A DNA stretch of 64,000 bases from Pterobdella sp. o SKG-2022. Lineage: Eukaryota > Annelida > Clitellata > Hirudinida > Piscicolidae. Under the pieces are notes generated by a model. It had not been told where the DNA came from. It saw only the letters and a program-made list of their open reading frames with translations, and did not search any database. The DNA is taken from positions 30,132,875-30,196,874 of the forward strand of contig OZ038320.1 of NCBI GenBank assembly GCA_964035795.1, read 5' to 3'. The position numbers were made by a program, and so were the translations under genes. Below are positions 11,837 to 23,700 of this stretch, one piece after another; position 1 is the first letter of the stretch, and every line of letters starts with the position of its first letter.

Positions 11837-14800
11837 TTAGTCTAATATATAATCTCCAATGAAAGATCCATCTTCATTATACTTCTTGCACTCATCGTCG
11901 TTGTACTCACTCCCGATGCTCAACTCAGTGCTGAACAAGGATATCCTACTCATTCCTCCATATCTGTTTGTTTAGTTACTTTGTGCTATCACCAAAAATA
12001 ATCTGTAATTTAACAACCTTGAAAAATTATATAATAATAAACTTTTTAAAATTTATTTTCAATAAATTTTTCAAAAGAATTTTAATAAAATCTGCGACAC
12101 ATCTAGATAATATACATAATCTAGATCGAAATAAGATTTTTCTATCAAATAATCCAATGTCACCGTCTAGTGTATTGCCTGAACCCTTCATGTTGAATCT
12201 CATCTAGAGGATCCTTGCCATTGTTTCGTTCTTTCTCATCCACTGTGTTGAGTATGGTGGAAATAATAAAGAAATTAATGCGCCAAATAAATTAATAGAA
12301 AAATCCATTTTTAGTAATATTTAAAGCTAATTTTGTCATAATTTTCTTAGCCATATTTCACGACGACTTGAGAAACGATAATATGACAGATATATTATCA
12401 AAATTAAAACACATTTTAGTTTAATATACTTTATTCAAAACAAAGTTTTTCAATAGAATAAAACTTATTGAACAGTATAATATACATCCATAAACTACCC
12501 TCACCTATGTAAGTGGCAGATCTGCATTTGAGGAAGTTGACGAGAATGATGATGAGTGCCGAGATCAAGACGACGATGGCCACACCAACAAAGGAAGTCA
12601 TGTATAAAGATGGACGCCTGAATACCTCACCTTTGGTGAAGTATCAAATGGGAAACTGAATCAGTTTAATTGAATCATTTGGATCATACGTAATATAAAT
12701 GGCTGAAGCCGTTTGAATAAAGTTTTCAAGAGAAACATCTTAAATACTTCTAGCTAAAATATTTTTTAAAGCTTCAAATTATGCAGTTTCATAATACATT
12801 TACTTTTGAAAATAGTTATACACATCGAAAATTTTAACATTATCTTTAATCATATTTTACAGCATCCTTATTTTGATGTTTTAAAAAACAAAATGGATCC
12901 AAAAAATGATTATAAACGGACCAAACTGAAACTAGTGAAATAAAAGATATATAAAACTTAAATATCTCACGAAGAATCTGGGCAGAGGTTCGTTTTGTGG
13001 GCTGAGGCAAGAGCCAGGCAACCCTCTCATCAGAACTGTAGAGGTTACTGGCGATGCATTTGTATTGGCCTGAATGGGTGTCCCAGGTATTCAAGAGAAG
13101 ATTTTGATCCAAGTCTTTGAGCCAATTCATTTCAAAATTTAATATTTGGTCTTGATTTAACAGTGATCTAGAGAATTCTAAGTTTCCTGTTAAGATTTGG
13201 TTGTTTATTAAACAAAGATGGTTTTTAAAATAATAAATAATGAAATTATATTTAATGAATATTTAAAAATAAAATAACAATAATGAAAAAACCCACTATC
13301 GGTACTTGATGTGTTCTTTATAGGCATCCATTCAGAGCCATTGAACTTGTACCATGTGATGTTGCCAGGAAAGTGTTTGTCAAACACAGCCTCGCAATTG
13401 ATGCTTATATTGGGAGTGGTTCCGTTGTAAAATATGTGTGATGGGCCGTCAACAACTTCTGTCGTGCCTTTAATGATAAAAATTTCATTAGATAGTTGAT
13501 GATGTAGAAATAGTAGCCCAAAGGTAGCAAAAAAAAAACATTAAGTATTCATTAGACAAAACTTCTACAGTCAACAAAACAAAATTCATGTGATTCTACA
13601 CTTTTTTCTTAAGTAGTTATTGATTAATCCCCTCAACTTTCAATAATATATTTACTTTTTCACAAATATAATTTTTATTGTAATTAAACCACAAATGATG
13701 TTGAAGAAACATTCGATAGATGGTGTACTTATGACAGTGATGGAAGTGCTTTTGGAAGCTGCGCCCATCTGATTGGATGCGATGCACTGTATGATGAAGG
13801 ATTTGTTCTCTTCATTGAAGCCAATTTTCTTCAATATGTGTAGTTTTTTTCCTTTCGATCGCACTTTAAACTCTGAAGTTTTCAATGTTTTGTCAAACAT
13901 GAATTGTGATTTCTTAAATTATTATTTTCAGTAATTTGAACAAAAAAATTAGCAAATACAATTATCTTTCAAATAAATAAATAATTAATCTATATAGAAA
14001 TCAAATCCAAACCGTCCATTTATCCTCTAAAACCTCCTAATTAAACATGAAACACACCGTAACTGGATGTGGCACTCGACTCCCCCACGACAGCCAGCCC
14101 ATTATAGAACCATTCAATGTGGGGCTCAAGAAGGCCCTCAGGTGCGCAATGTAGAGTCAAATTGGTCAGCATGTAACCACTCCTCTCTGAAACAGACTCC
14201 GATGCAAAATACGGCTTCACTGTATATTATTATTGTCGTTTTAATTTAGTTATTTTTCTATTTTAAAATTCAGATTACATAGCTGTTCATGTCCCAGAAA
14301 CCAGGATAGACGGCCGTCGGCTAAGCTTTCAATATAAATTTTCGGCACGTATAGTTCAGAGTTAGAACTTTAAACTAATTATCTAGTTATAAGGTTCGAT
14401 CCCGTGTAGGCCGACAATTAGCACCTGTTCCACAGTGTGTTTTCGCTACATTAAATTTGTAGCAAGTGCTTTGATCTATAAGGAAAAGCGCTTTACATTA
14501 AATTACATAAACTACTTATATTTTGGTCAAGAGCAGGCCATTTTAATTTTATATGACTGCCAGCCGAGCTGACCTCAAACTTGAAATTATCAAAATTCAA
14601 AATACGTTGATTTTACTTTACAGGTAGCTTGCCTACCTATGATTATGCGCCTGCAACGATACAGAATATCAATCTGTCGGTACTTGATACTATAGTCCAT
14701 TGTTATTCGGGTTATAACAAAAATAGTCTTCAACTACTGGCGCTAAATCGCATGTAGGTCAAGACACATAAGTATTAATATTTTTAAAATTTCAAGCACG

Positions 14801-17800
14801 TGCAACTAACATTGAATCTCAAGCTGCAAGTAATGAGCGTCGACTCCAAACCGATTGAATCCGATGCAAACGAAATATGAGGGCGTTGTGGTGAGAACAT
14901 TCTTGAGCACAAGCCTTGTGGTGGTCTCATGTGGAACATAGAATAAGGATTTTTTGCGTCCAACAAGATCAAAAAAGAATGAATCTTTACGCGTCTTTAG
15001 TTCATTTAATGATGAACCGTTGAGCCAATGAATTTTAGGCAGAGGTCTGTTGGAGATGGAGTAAGTTTTAAAGACTAAACATGTAGATAGACATACTCAA
15101 CCAACCGACAACAGCCAATCAATCAAATACATTGAAACAGTCAATAAATTTTATAACTCATTCCCTTTCCTTCAAATATGGGGCAATACAAAGCGACAAG
15201 ATAAAATGAGACAACAATGAGGCATGGTTATACTAACAATCCTCTGAAATTACAGCTTAGTACAACAGTATCTCCTTTCAAAACCTCAATCTTTTGAGTG
15301 TCGTTTAAGGGTCGTCTTGTGTTAACAGGAGAAAAAATGGCCGTTTGGTGGGTTGTCTCATTGACACCTGTATATGGTTTGTATGTGTAAGATATCGTGT
15401 TCAACGATGTTAATTGGTCGACTAAAAGCAATAGACGCTTGAACGATTTTCTTATAAGGTACCAATCTTAAGAATACCGGTATTAGAAAATTTTTTCCTA
15501 TTAAGCTTCTCAGCAGAAGTTCATAAGGTTAAGACAGTAATTGATTGATTGTAATTATAAAAAAAATTCACTCTTTAAATAGATGGTGTCAAGACCCTGA
15601 TAAGCATCGCATTCTGAGTTCTGATACCCACAATGGTATTTCTTGCTGAAGTCTTCAGTAATGATAGGGTGAAACTGAAGATTGCCTGCATGGAGTAAAG
15701 GAGGATTTATATTGGTGTATTTATTTATATGTTCAATCCCGTTAATCTGGGAAACAAGGATTTTGAACGAAAATCATGATTATTATCACCATCGTATAAC
15801 TACAGTAAGAGTTTCAAAAATAATTGCAGGTCCAGCCAGAAAAAAGAAAAATCTGAAAAAGAGTGGTCGAAAGGAAGGGCATCCTTCAAGAAAAACTGTC
15901 ACAAAGTTAATGAAAGTCCTTTTCGAGTCAGATCTTTAAATGTTGATTCAGTGAGAGGGAAGGCTTCTGAAGTGGTGGAAACCATGTCGAGGAGGAGAGT
16001 GTTGTTTACAAGAGACTCGTTGAAAAACCAACCTTAAACTTATTGCAGACACAGACTCTCGATATAAGTATTTTGGTTGTGGGAATGATGAGGGCACTTG
16101 TGGTGTAGGAATTCTACTGGCTGAAAAGTGGTGGGAGAAAGTGTTTGAAGGGATTAGAGTCTCAGATAGAATCATTCTCATTAGAATGGTGGTTGGATCA
16201 GTTTTGTTTGTTTTTGTGAGTGTTTATGCACCTCAAGCTAACCTTAGTGAGAGTGTAAAAGATCAATTCTATTATGCGCATCAATCCACCATAGCTAGAG
16301 TTTCATCTTCGGAACAGCTAATCATAAGTAGAAATTGGAATAGCCATATAGGATCACACTCTACTGCTTTTGAGAATGTGCATGGTGGACAGGCTTTGAG
16401 AAAAAGAAACCATGAAGGTGAAAGACTGCTGGAATTTGCTGTTGCCAATGAGCTGGTTGTTGGTAACTCCTGGTTCAAAAAGAAATTTGAACATCTGGTT
16501 ACATACCAGTCAGAAGATTGTAAAACCCAAATTGACTACATATTGTATAAGAGAAGTTTTAGAAAAATGGTATCTAATGTGAAAGTCATTGTTGGGGAGG
16601 AGTGTGCAACACAGCATAGACTGGTGGTTGGTGACTTCAAGGTTTGCACTCATACTCACCCCAAAAGAAGGTTTGTTCCTCGTATAAAAGTCTGGAAACT
16701 AAAAGACTTTGGAAATCAAGTTGAATTTTCTAATTTTTTCAATGCATTAATCCAAGGAAATGAAACTGGTAAAACTTTGGATGAACGTTGGAAGTACCTG
16801 AAAAACAATTTGATTAATGCTACAAACAGTTTTGTGGAGTCTCTACAAAACATACCTGGAAGAGGAAGACTTGGTGGTGGAATGACAAGGTGCAGCAAGC
16901 TGTGTCCCACAAACGCAAATGTTTCAAAGTATGGAAAGCAGGAGGAGACAGACATGCTTATCAGGCGGCTAAACGTGCATCCAACCCTGCTGTACACATA
17001 GCCAAAACTGATGCTGAGAAGTTTGCGTTTAAAAAAATCAATCCCAGATCTATTGAGATATATCGACTGGCTAAGCAAATGCAACGAGAGAACCAGGACG
17101 TCATTGGGGATAAACCGGTGAGAAATAATAATGGCCAAATGTCCCTGGATGTTGATTCCAAAAAAGAAGCATGGAGAGAGCATTATATGCACCTTCTCAA
17201 TGTGGAGTTTTCATGGAATCCAAGTGGTTTGTCTGAAGTCTATCCCGTGGAAAGTCCCAGCAAACCTATCACTACAGCAATGGTTAGAAAAGCCATTAAT
17301 AAGATGAGCCTTGGGAAAGCAGCGGGTCCTTCAGGTATTGTTGCTGAGATGCTCAAGGCCGCAGGTTCTAGTCGTGCTAGTATGATTCGAGACCTCATTG
17401 AAGACATAATCTTTGAGAACCTTATATCGTCTGAGTGGCAAAAAAGTCACATAGTTAGCGTATATAAGGGTAAAGATGATGCTTTAAACATGTCTAACTA
17501 TAGGGGTTTGAAATTAATTGATCAGGTTATGAGGGTTTTGGAGCGCTTAGTGGAAGGTTTTATCAGACAGATTGGTGATTAATGATATGCAATGTGGTTT
17601 TATGCAAGGTCGGGGTACAACTGATGCCATATTTATCCTCCGTCAGTTACAGGAAAAGCATCTGGTTGCTGGTAAGCCCCTCTACTTAGCATTCATTGAT
17701 CTGGAGAAAGACTTTGACAGAGTGCCACGAGAAGTGATTTGGTGGAGTATGCGAAAATTGAAAATTGATGAATGGCTTGTGAGAATTGTACAATCCATGT

Positions 17801-20778
17801 ACAAGGAAGTGAGAAGTAGGGTGAGAGTTGGTGATGAGTATAGCAACTCGTTTGATGTTCGGATAGGTGTCCATCAAGGTTCTGTTCTTAGTCCATTAAT
17901 TTTCGTTATTGTGCTGGAAGCTATATCTATGGAGTCACGTACAGGTTGCCCTTGAGAAATCTTGTATGCTGACGACTTAATGGTAAGTGCTCAGTCCATG
18001 GATGTGAAGTTGAGAACATGGAGATCGAAGATAGAGTAAAAGGGGTTGAGGGTGAATATGTTTAAGACAAAGCTAATGGTTTCTGGTTCGAACCTTAATG
18101 TGTTGAGAAAATCTGGGAAGTATCCTTGAGGTGTATGCCAAGCAGGTGTGGTAGAAATGCTATTCAGTGTGGAGGCTGCAGGCAATGGGTACACAAGAAA
18201 TGCAGCGGCATAAAAGGCCCTCTAACTTCGGATCTTAACTTTCGATGCACTCGTTGCCTTGGTACAGCACGGCCTGTTGATGGGAGATTAGTGAAGGAAG
18301 TGATGATTGGTGATGAAAAACTGGAAGTTGTCCCAGAGTTCTGCTATCTTGGAGATATGTTATCTGCAGGTGGTGGATGTGAGCTTGCTTCAATAACACG
18401 TTGTAAGTGTGCCTGGGCTAAATTTCGCCAACTTCTTTCACTCCTTGCTAATCGTCATTTATCATTATTGACCAGAGGCCGTGTTTATTCAATCTGTGTC
18501 AGAAGAGCTATGTTACATGCTGCTGAAACATGGCCCGTAACAGTTTCCACATTGAACCGCCTTAGACGAAATGACCTTGCCATGATTCGCTAGATGTGCA
18601 ACATAAAAACGAATGATAACTTTTGCTCTCACTCACTCCTTTCAAAACTTGGCATTCGGGATATTGAGGTAGTTCTTCGTACAAGCAGGATGAGATGGTT
18701 TGGACATGTAGAGCGTAGCGTTGGTTGGATTTCTCAGGTGCGAAAGTTGGATTTAGATACTTGCAAGAAGCCTGGTAGGCCCAAAAAGACTTGAAATGAG
18801 CTCATATTGAATGATAAAAGAAAGCTAGATATGGTTTGTGCGGATCCACTCGATAGCTCTGAATGGAAAGGCCGACTTCGAGATAGAACTTTCAAAAACC
18901 AACCCTTGGTAAAGAAAAACGGGCTATAAAAAGGATTTGATTGATTGATTGATCGTCATCATCATTTTATTTTTTATTATAGTCAGCATCTTTCCCTTTT
19001 CCAAGGGGTCACTGACTTCTTTCTATGACCTAACTTTCTCTCTCGATTTCACGCTGTCATAGCCATCTTTAAGAACTAATCCAAGCCCACGACAAAGGTT
19101 TTCCATCATCCCTTTCCAGGTTAACCTTGGCCTTCCCCTTCCTCTACTACCTACAACCTCAAATCTCCACGCCTGTTTGACACAGTCGTCATCCTCTTTT
19201 CTTACTACATGACCCAGCCATCTCAAACACCCTTGCCTCACCACCATCGTCATCATCAATGAAATTAAGACAACCGTTAACTAGTCATTGCTAATAAAAT
19301 AAGAGATTTTTTTATTTATTTACTGATATTAAGAGTTGTTTTATTATTTGATGAAATGAATTTAACATAAAGCTTTCGAAATGTTATTGAAAACGTGAAG
19401 CCTCCTTTCAAGCCTCTTCAAAAGCACTTGGATGCTTGAATAGGATTACCTCACTTAAAGATGCGCACTCAGTGAAACTTCGAAAATATTAGTGCTTATT
19501 CTTTTAAATTATTGACATAACTTTTCAATCACGACGAGGAAGTGAATCAATTTAATTTTTAAAATGAACCATTGAAAACTAACCGTTATTATCGACAAAG
19601 ATCCTATCAGTATCGTTAAAAGGTTTTCCATTTATTTTCCATTTGTATGAGTGTTGTTGAGGAAATGCTTCGATTCTGGAGCACTCCATTGTGAATGCCA
19701 GTCCCGGTGCTAATGTGCCCATCGAGAAGTGATGGCAGGATATAATTAGATGGTACGAAAAATTCTCAAGTGGATTTACATTATGAGGATAATTATGTAA
19801 CTATACACACAAACTTGAAACTGGTGTTTCAAATCAAATTTTTATTTAAATTTATACCCGAAACGTCTTTACAAACATAGACAATAAAAGAAATAGTAGA
19901 GTTACAAAAACTACAAAAGATATATATGCAATATAAAGCATACTGGCATTAAGGGTGATTTTTTTAGGGTTAGCAGGCTTGACGTAACAGTGCATGGCAG
20001 TTATGTTAGGTGATGTGATGGTGCCGAGAGGATTTGATGCGATGCATCTGTATATGCCATTCAAGAAGGCTGGATCTATAGAAGTATTCCTGAGTGATTC
20101 CAGAATAAATTATCACTCGCTATTTCTATATAGTAAAATCGCTTTTAATGTCAATTTTTTTTATAATAGGATTGTAAAAGATAAAGAAATGTTATTAATT
20201 TAATTTCATTTATTTTTAGTCTATGATAAATCTTAGTTTTTTAATATTTCATTCATCTTGCTTCTTTTTGATGAAAATGGAATTGTGAAAAACTTTTATA
20301 AAACACCTTGTAGGAAACGACAAGTAATCTTCATACTCTAGTCTTTCATTATTCTTGAGCCATTGAACTCTACAGAATAAAATTATAATCAAATAAGAAA
20401 TTTTTCGCAGATCTTAAAAAATTGAAATTTAATTTAATTACTATAAAACATTTCGTGCAATTCAACATGGCTTAATGCGTATCACAGAAAATTTAAATTT
20501 ATATAGAACCTAGGAAGTAGCACAATAGATAGCCATTAAAAGATTAAATGCGTTGAAAGGTAGATTAGCAATTACACAAATGAGAGTGATATTTACTTTG
20601 GTAGTGGATCACCATCCACCGGGCAATCTAGTGGAGGCTTGTGTCTGAAATAAATCAAAGTGCTGAACTCCTTGATGAATACTGGAGCCTTCAGAGCTGC
20701 AGTGTGGTAGCAAATTAAATACATATATATCGTTTTTATAACTGTGGGCTGTTTTAAAATAACAATGGGCAGAATCAT
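11837..20778 (-). CDS. L1CAM/neuroglian-type adhesion protein, five Ig domains, no FN3
   Basis: Type I membrane adhesion protein of the L1 family; L1 tails bind ankyrin through a FIGQY-type motif. Exons: 20778-20597, 20369-20307, 20089-19989, 19709-19584, 15685-15572, 15421-15238, 15046-14811, 14219-14058, 13872-13729, 13467-13297, 13186-12971, 12630-12505, 12242-12164, 11963-11837. All junction phases agree; the total is 676 residues. After a signal peptide (about 1-30) come five Ig domains with cysteine pairs 52/97, 125/176, 252/317, 359/418 and 462/538. One membrane span (about 578-598) and a 78-residue tail follow. L1 hallmarks are GIYRCIASNPLGT in Ig1, GNLQF in Ig2 and NEDGSFIGDY at the C-terminus (FIGDY 669-673). 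Typical L1 proteins have six Ig and four or five FN3 domains; here Ig5 joins the membrane span directly. Exon 4 could instead start at 19800, with a different donor in exon 3. An antisense LINE fills the intron 15686-19583. Confidence 0.85.
14343..14510 (+). mobile_element. tRNA-derived SINE in an intron of the L1-like gene
   Basis: Same family as 9723-9845, here on the plus strand, antisense to the host gene, in the intron between 14219 and 14811. The head is worn (TATAGTTCAGAG for the A box), but the B box GGTTCGATCCCG is intact. The tail continues through CACCTGTTCCACAGTG and CATTAAATTTGTAGC to a 3' segment containing AAGCGCTTTACATTAAAT. That 3' end, shared with 57761-57941, probably corresponds to the tail recognised by a partner LINE. 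Confidence 0.75.
15690..18935 (+). mobile_element. Degenerate non-LTR retrotransposon (LINE)
   Basis: A nearly full-length but dead LINE, antisense within an intron of the L1-like gene. An APE-type endonuclease spans about 15940-16690 (SVYAPQANLSESV, QIDYIL, QHRLVVGDF). The usual GDxN catalytic segment reads SRNWNSHIG, so the active site looks lost. The reverse transcriptase spans about 17270-18120: AAGPSGIVAEMLK, FIDLEKDFDRVPR, GVHQGSVLSPL and YADD at 17965-17976. A PHD-like Cys/His finger (about 18126-18260, CGGCRQWVHKKC) and a C-terminal domain with RMRWFGHVERS follow. Frame changes near 16900-17000 and 17580 and stops at 17953, 18038 and 18594 break the ORF. The 3' end is a short (TGAT)n tail, typical of RTE-like and related clades. 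The 5' boundary is uncertain and could lie near 15940. Confidence 0.85.
18945..19259 (-). mobile_element. 5'-truncated LINE 3' end, second family
   Basis: A 78-codon frame on the minus strand reads like the C-terminal end of a LINE polyprotein (LRWLGHVVRKEDDD, GRGRPRLTWKGM). It is followed by a 3' untranslated stretch with GTGACCCCTTGG and a short GATGAT tail. The protein differs from the neighbouring LINE, so it is a separate family. The two elements meet tail to tail at about 18940, and this one is cut off at its 5' side near 19259. Confidence 0.7.
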
Positions 20779-23700
20779 ATGGCGTCATTTCTTTGAGCTT
20801 TTTGACGACTTAGCGTTTTAATTATTGTTAATAATTTATACTTGATAGCTGAATTTGAAAATTGATTAAAAAACCCATATCATAAGTTCAAACCATCGAA
20901 ACTTGAAAAATAAATTTTTCGATATTAAAACATCAGATAAACTATAGAAGACCCACATGACATGGAAGAAAATATAGATCAAAAGGTTAGAAATTCAATT
21001 AAAATAATTGAACAAATAATAAGCATATCCTGTCCCGCTACCTTGTCATTACCTGTGTCGTTTATAAAATACTAATATAACACTCAACATCTCAAAACAT
21101 CTCGAAATAACCCGTGATATAATTTTATAATATATTTATAGATTATAGTTTTAAGATTTAATTGAAAGGTCATTTTTTACATAAATTTATTTTTAAACAA
21201 GTAACTTTTTCTCATACATTTATGCTTCGAAACATACAAAAAACAGACGATAGTCGTAAGCTTTCAGAATCCTATTCCTTAAAGAAGTAATGATTATGAT
21301 AATGATGCGGTAACAATGAAGAAGATGCAAATGTATTTGGGCCAAGGATCACCTGATGACTCTGGACTTCAAACGTCTCTATTGATAGCTCCATATTATT
21401 GGTAATAAACCTTGAGAATAAGTAAGATTTTCCTCATACGAAGATTTAAAAAACAAGAAATAATAAGAATAATAAATAATAAAAATAATAATTAATAGTA
21501 TCAGGTCATAATGATACTGGAAGTCGATTTAAAACATGCCATTCTTGAAAAATCGCAAAGCTTCGGTCTTAAATAAAAATTATAAACATTCGAAGTGTTT
21601 TATGTTGAATTATTTATTTGAAGCTTGAAAAAAAATAATTATAAACACGTTTTAAACCACTTTTGGGTTATTTATGGCTATCGTATTAATTTATGAAACC
21701 GATATAATTATACCAAAACTATCGAAGACCTTAGGAGATTTTTTGATGATTAATGATCACATCATATTATTGGTACGAGTCTTTTGAGGTTTTCCGCTTG
21801 AAGAATTATATACAAGGTCAGAGAATCCAAACATTAAGAATAATGCTTTTCAACTTAACCCTATAATTATGAATTGATCAAATAGCTTTTTAACAACTAA
21901 ACGATGCCGAATTCATTAGACTTAGTTTTTTTTAGATTCTTATATAAGATACATTGGACCCCCCTCTATATTAAATAAAAACGATCTTATAACAAGCGCA
22001 TATTTAGATGAAAATAAACCCGTTAAAAAGCTTTCATAGATGATTTAATTAACCAAAATATAAGTCATAGGTTAACATCAGATATGAATGATATTGGCAC
22101 ATAATCAAGTACGGACATCATATTGAGTAATCCCAATTTCCGACTATTAATGTTATATAACTACTTATAAAGGTATGTTATACAACTTTGAAAACTTTTA
22201 AGGTGTCAGACGAATGACATGCAAAAGCCGAATGAAGATAAAATAATGAAGGCATCAACTATTGGGTGTACTGTAATGAAAAAATGAAGGAGATTAAATG
22301 AAGAGGTGAGTGGATGAATCAATGGATAAAGTTGATTGAATGCAGGCGATTAATTAGGTCTATTGAAGCTCCATACCATGGTTTTTCGGCATGCATTTCA
22401 CAATTAATTAAACACTCCTTGATAACTTCAAATTTAAGTATTTAAATATAATGGCAATTTTACCAAGTTTTAATATGTGTGAACTTTTGTTATTACTACC
22501 AAAAAGAATGAAAAATAGCTCAAAAATCTTAATTCAATGACTATTTTAAGTTATAAGATTTGAAATTTTTTTATTGATTCTCAAGACAAATTAGTAAAAA
22601 AAACTAATGAACCAAATATTTATATTTAAAATGTACGAAGCCTTCGTTAACGATGCAACAAAGTACTATTTTTATGGTTTAAAGTAGTTTTAAATCAAGC
22701 CAAAAAATCCTTAATATTTTCAACTGGCCATAAAACATATCCGTCCAAATTATCACACCTTTATCCAATATCAAAACCCTTGCTAAGTTTATTTTGTGTT
22801 GACACAGTAACATCACCACATTCATTAAATTGTTATTATTGTTTTAATTATCTTCTAAGCACCATGAATTCTTCTCAGTTAACAATCATAATATAACTCC
22901 ATAAAGGCTCATCGTAAAATTTCTTAATAGAACATTATTAAATGTTTTGTATTAATACCATCATTTTTTGATATTATTATATCATAAATCTTATGATATG
23001 GTTATGTTTCGATATACATGTTTTCAATGGCATGATAACTCACATGTTGATAATATGCAGGCGGTAGTGAGGATGAGATAGAAGTTGCTGAGGAATACCA
23101 TCATACTTCCACCTTCAATTTTGATCAACATATGAAAGATTATGGCATTATTACTAACAATTTTACTACTAAACAATTAGTAATAATTATTTCTACCGTA
23201 TTTAACATCATGGAATATGTTTGTGTATAAGGTTTTAAATCTTTAAAGTTTAAAATTAAAATTTTTCCGTTAAATAAATCGTTTATGAAAATGGAATTTA
23301 AATATACATCAAGTCATAATATCTAAATCATAATGAAACAATAAGCGCTTGAAGAGTTTTGTGTGTATGTTTCTAATGTCACTCATTTATTAATATTCAC
23401 GCACTGAGTGATTTTTGGCAGTCTTTTTTTGATTAATGGCCTATCATGCACTTTCTCAAGCTTGTGAGCTGGTTTGACACCAAAATTGATTAGTTTTTAT
23501 AAAAATCTTATTAAAAAATATCGTTTTTTCCTATTAAATCCAATAGTGGTGTTTTTAACAAAAAGTGAAGTTTGATCAATTTTGGCACGGTTTATTAGTC
23601 TCATGCCCTTTTAAGCGCTAGCAACTATTGGAAACAACATTCGTCAAACAGGTGCTAAACAGGAATCGAACAAATATATAAGCATTTTTATATTGTCTAA

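Noticed and set aside
14067..14249. Plus-strand ORF over an Ig exon
   Set aside because: Antisense shadow of exon 8 of the L1-like gene, whose phases fit on the minus strand.
19852..19980. Membrane span after the first Ig domain (hydrophobic frame at 19852-19980)
   Set aside because: Lies past the exon 3 donor and is intronic. The gene continues with Ig2, and the true membrane span is at 12630-12505.
20100..20203. Plus-strand coding over the Ig1 region
   Set aside because: Antisense to exons 2-3 of the L1-like gene, and has no family features.
21285..21411. Short plus-strand open stretch containing YLGQGSPDDSGLQTS
   Set aside because: Only about 40 codons, no acceptor in phase, no recognisable motif.
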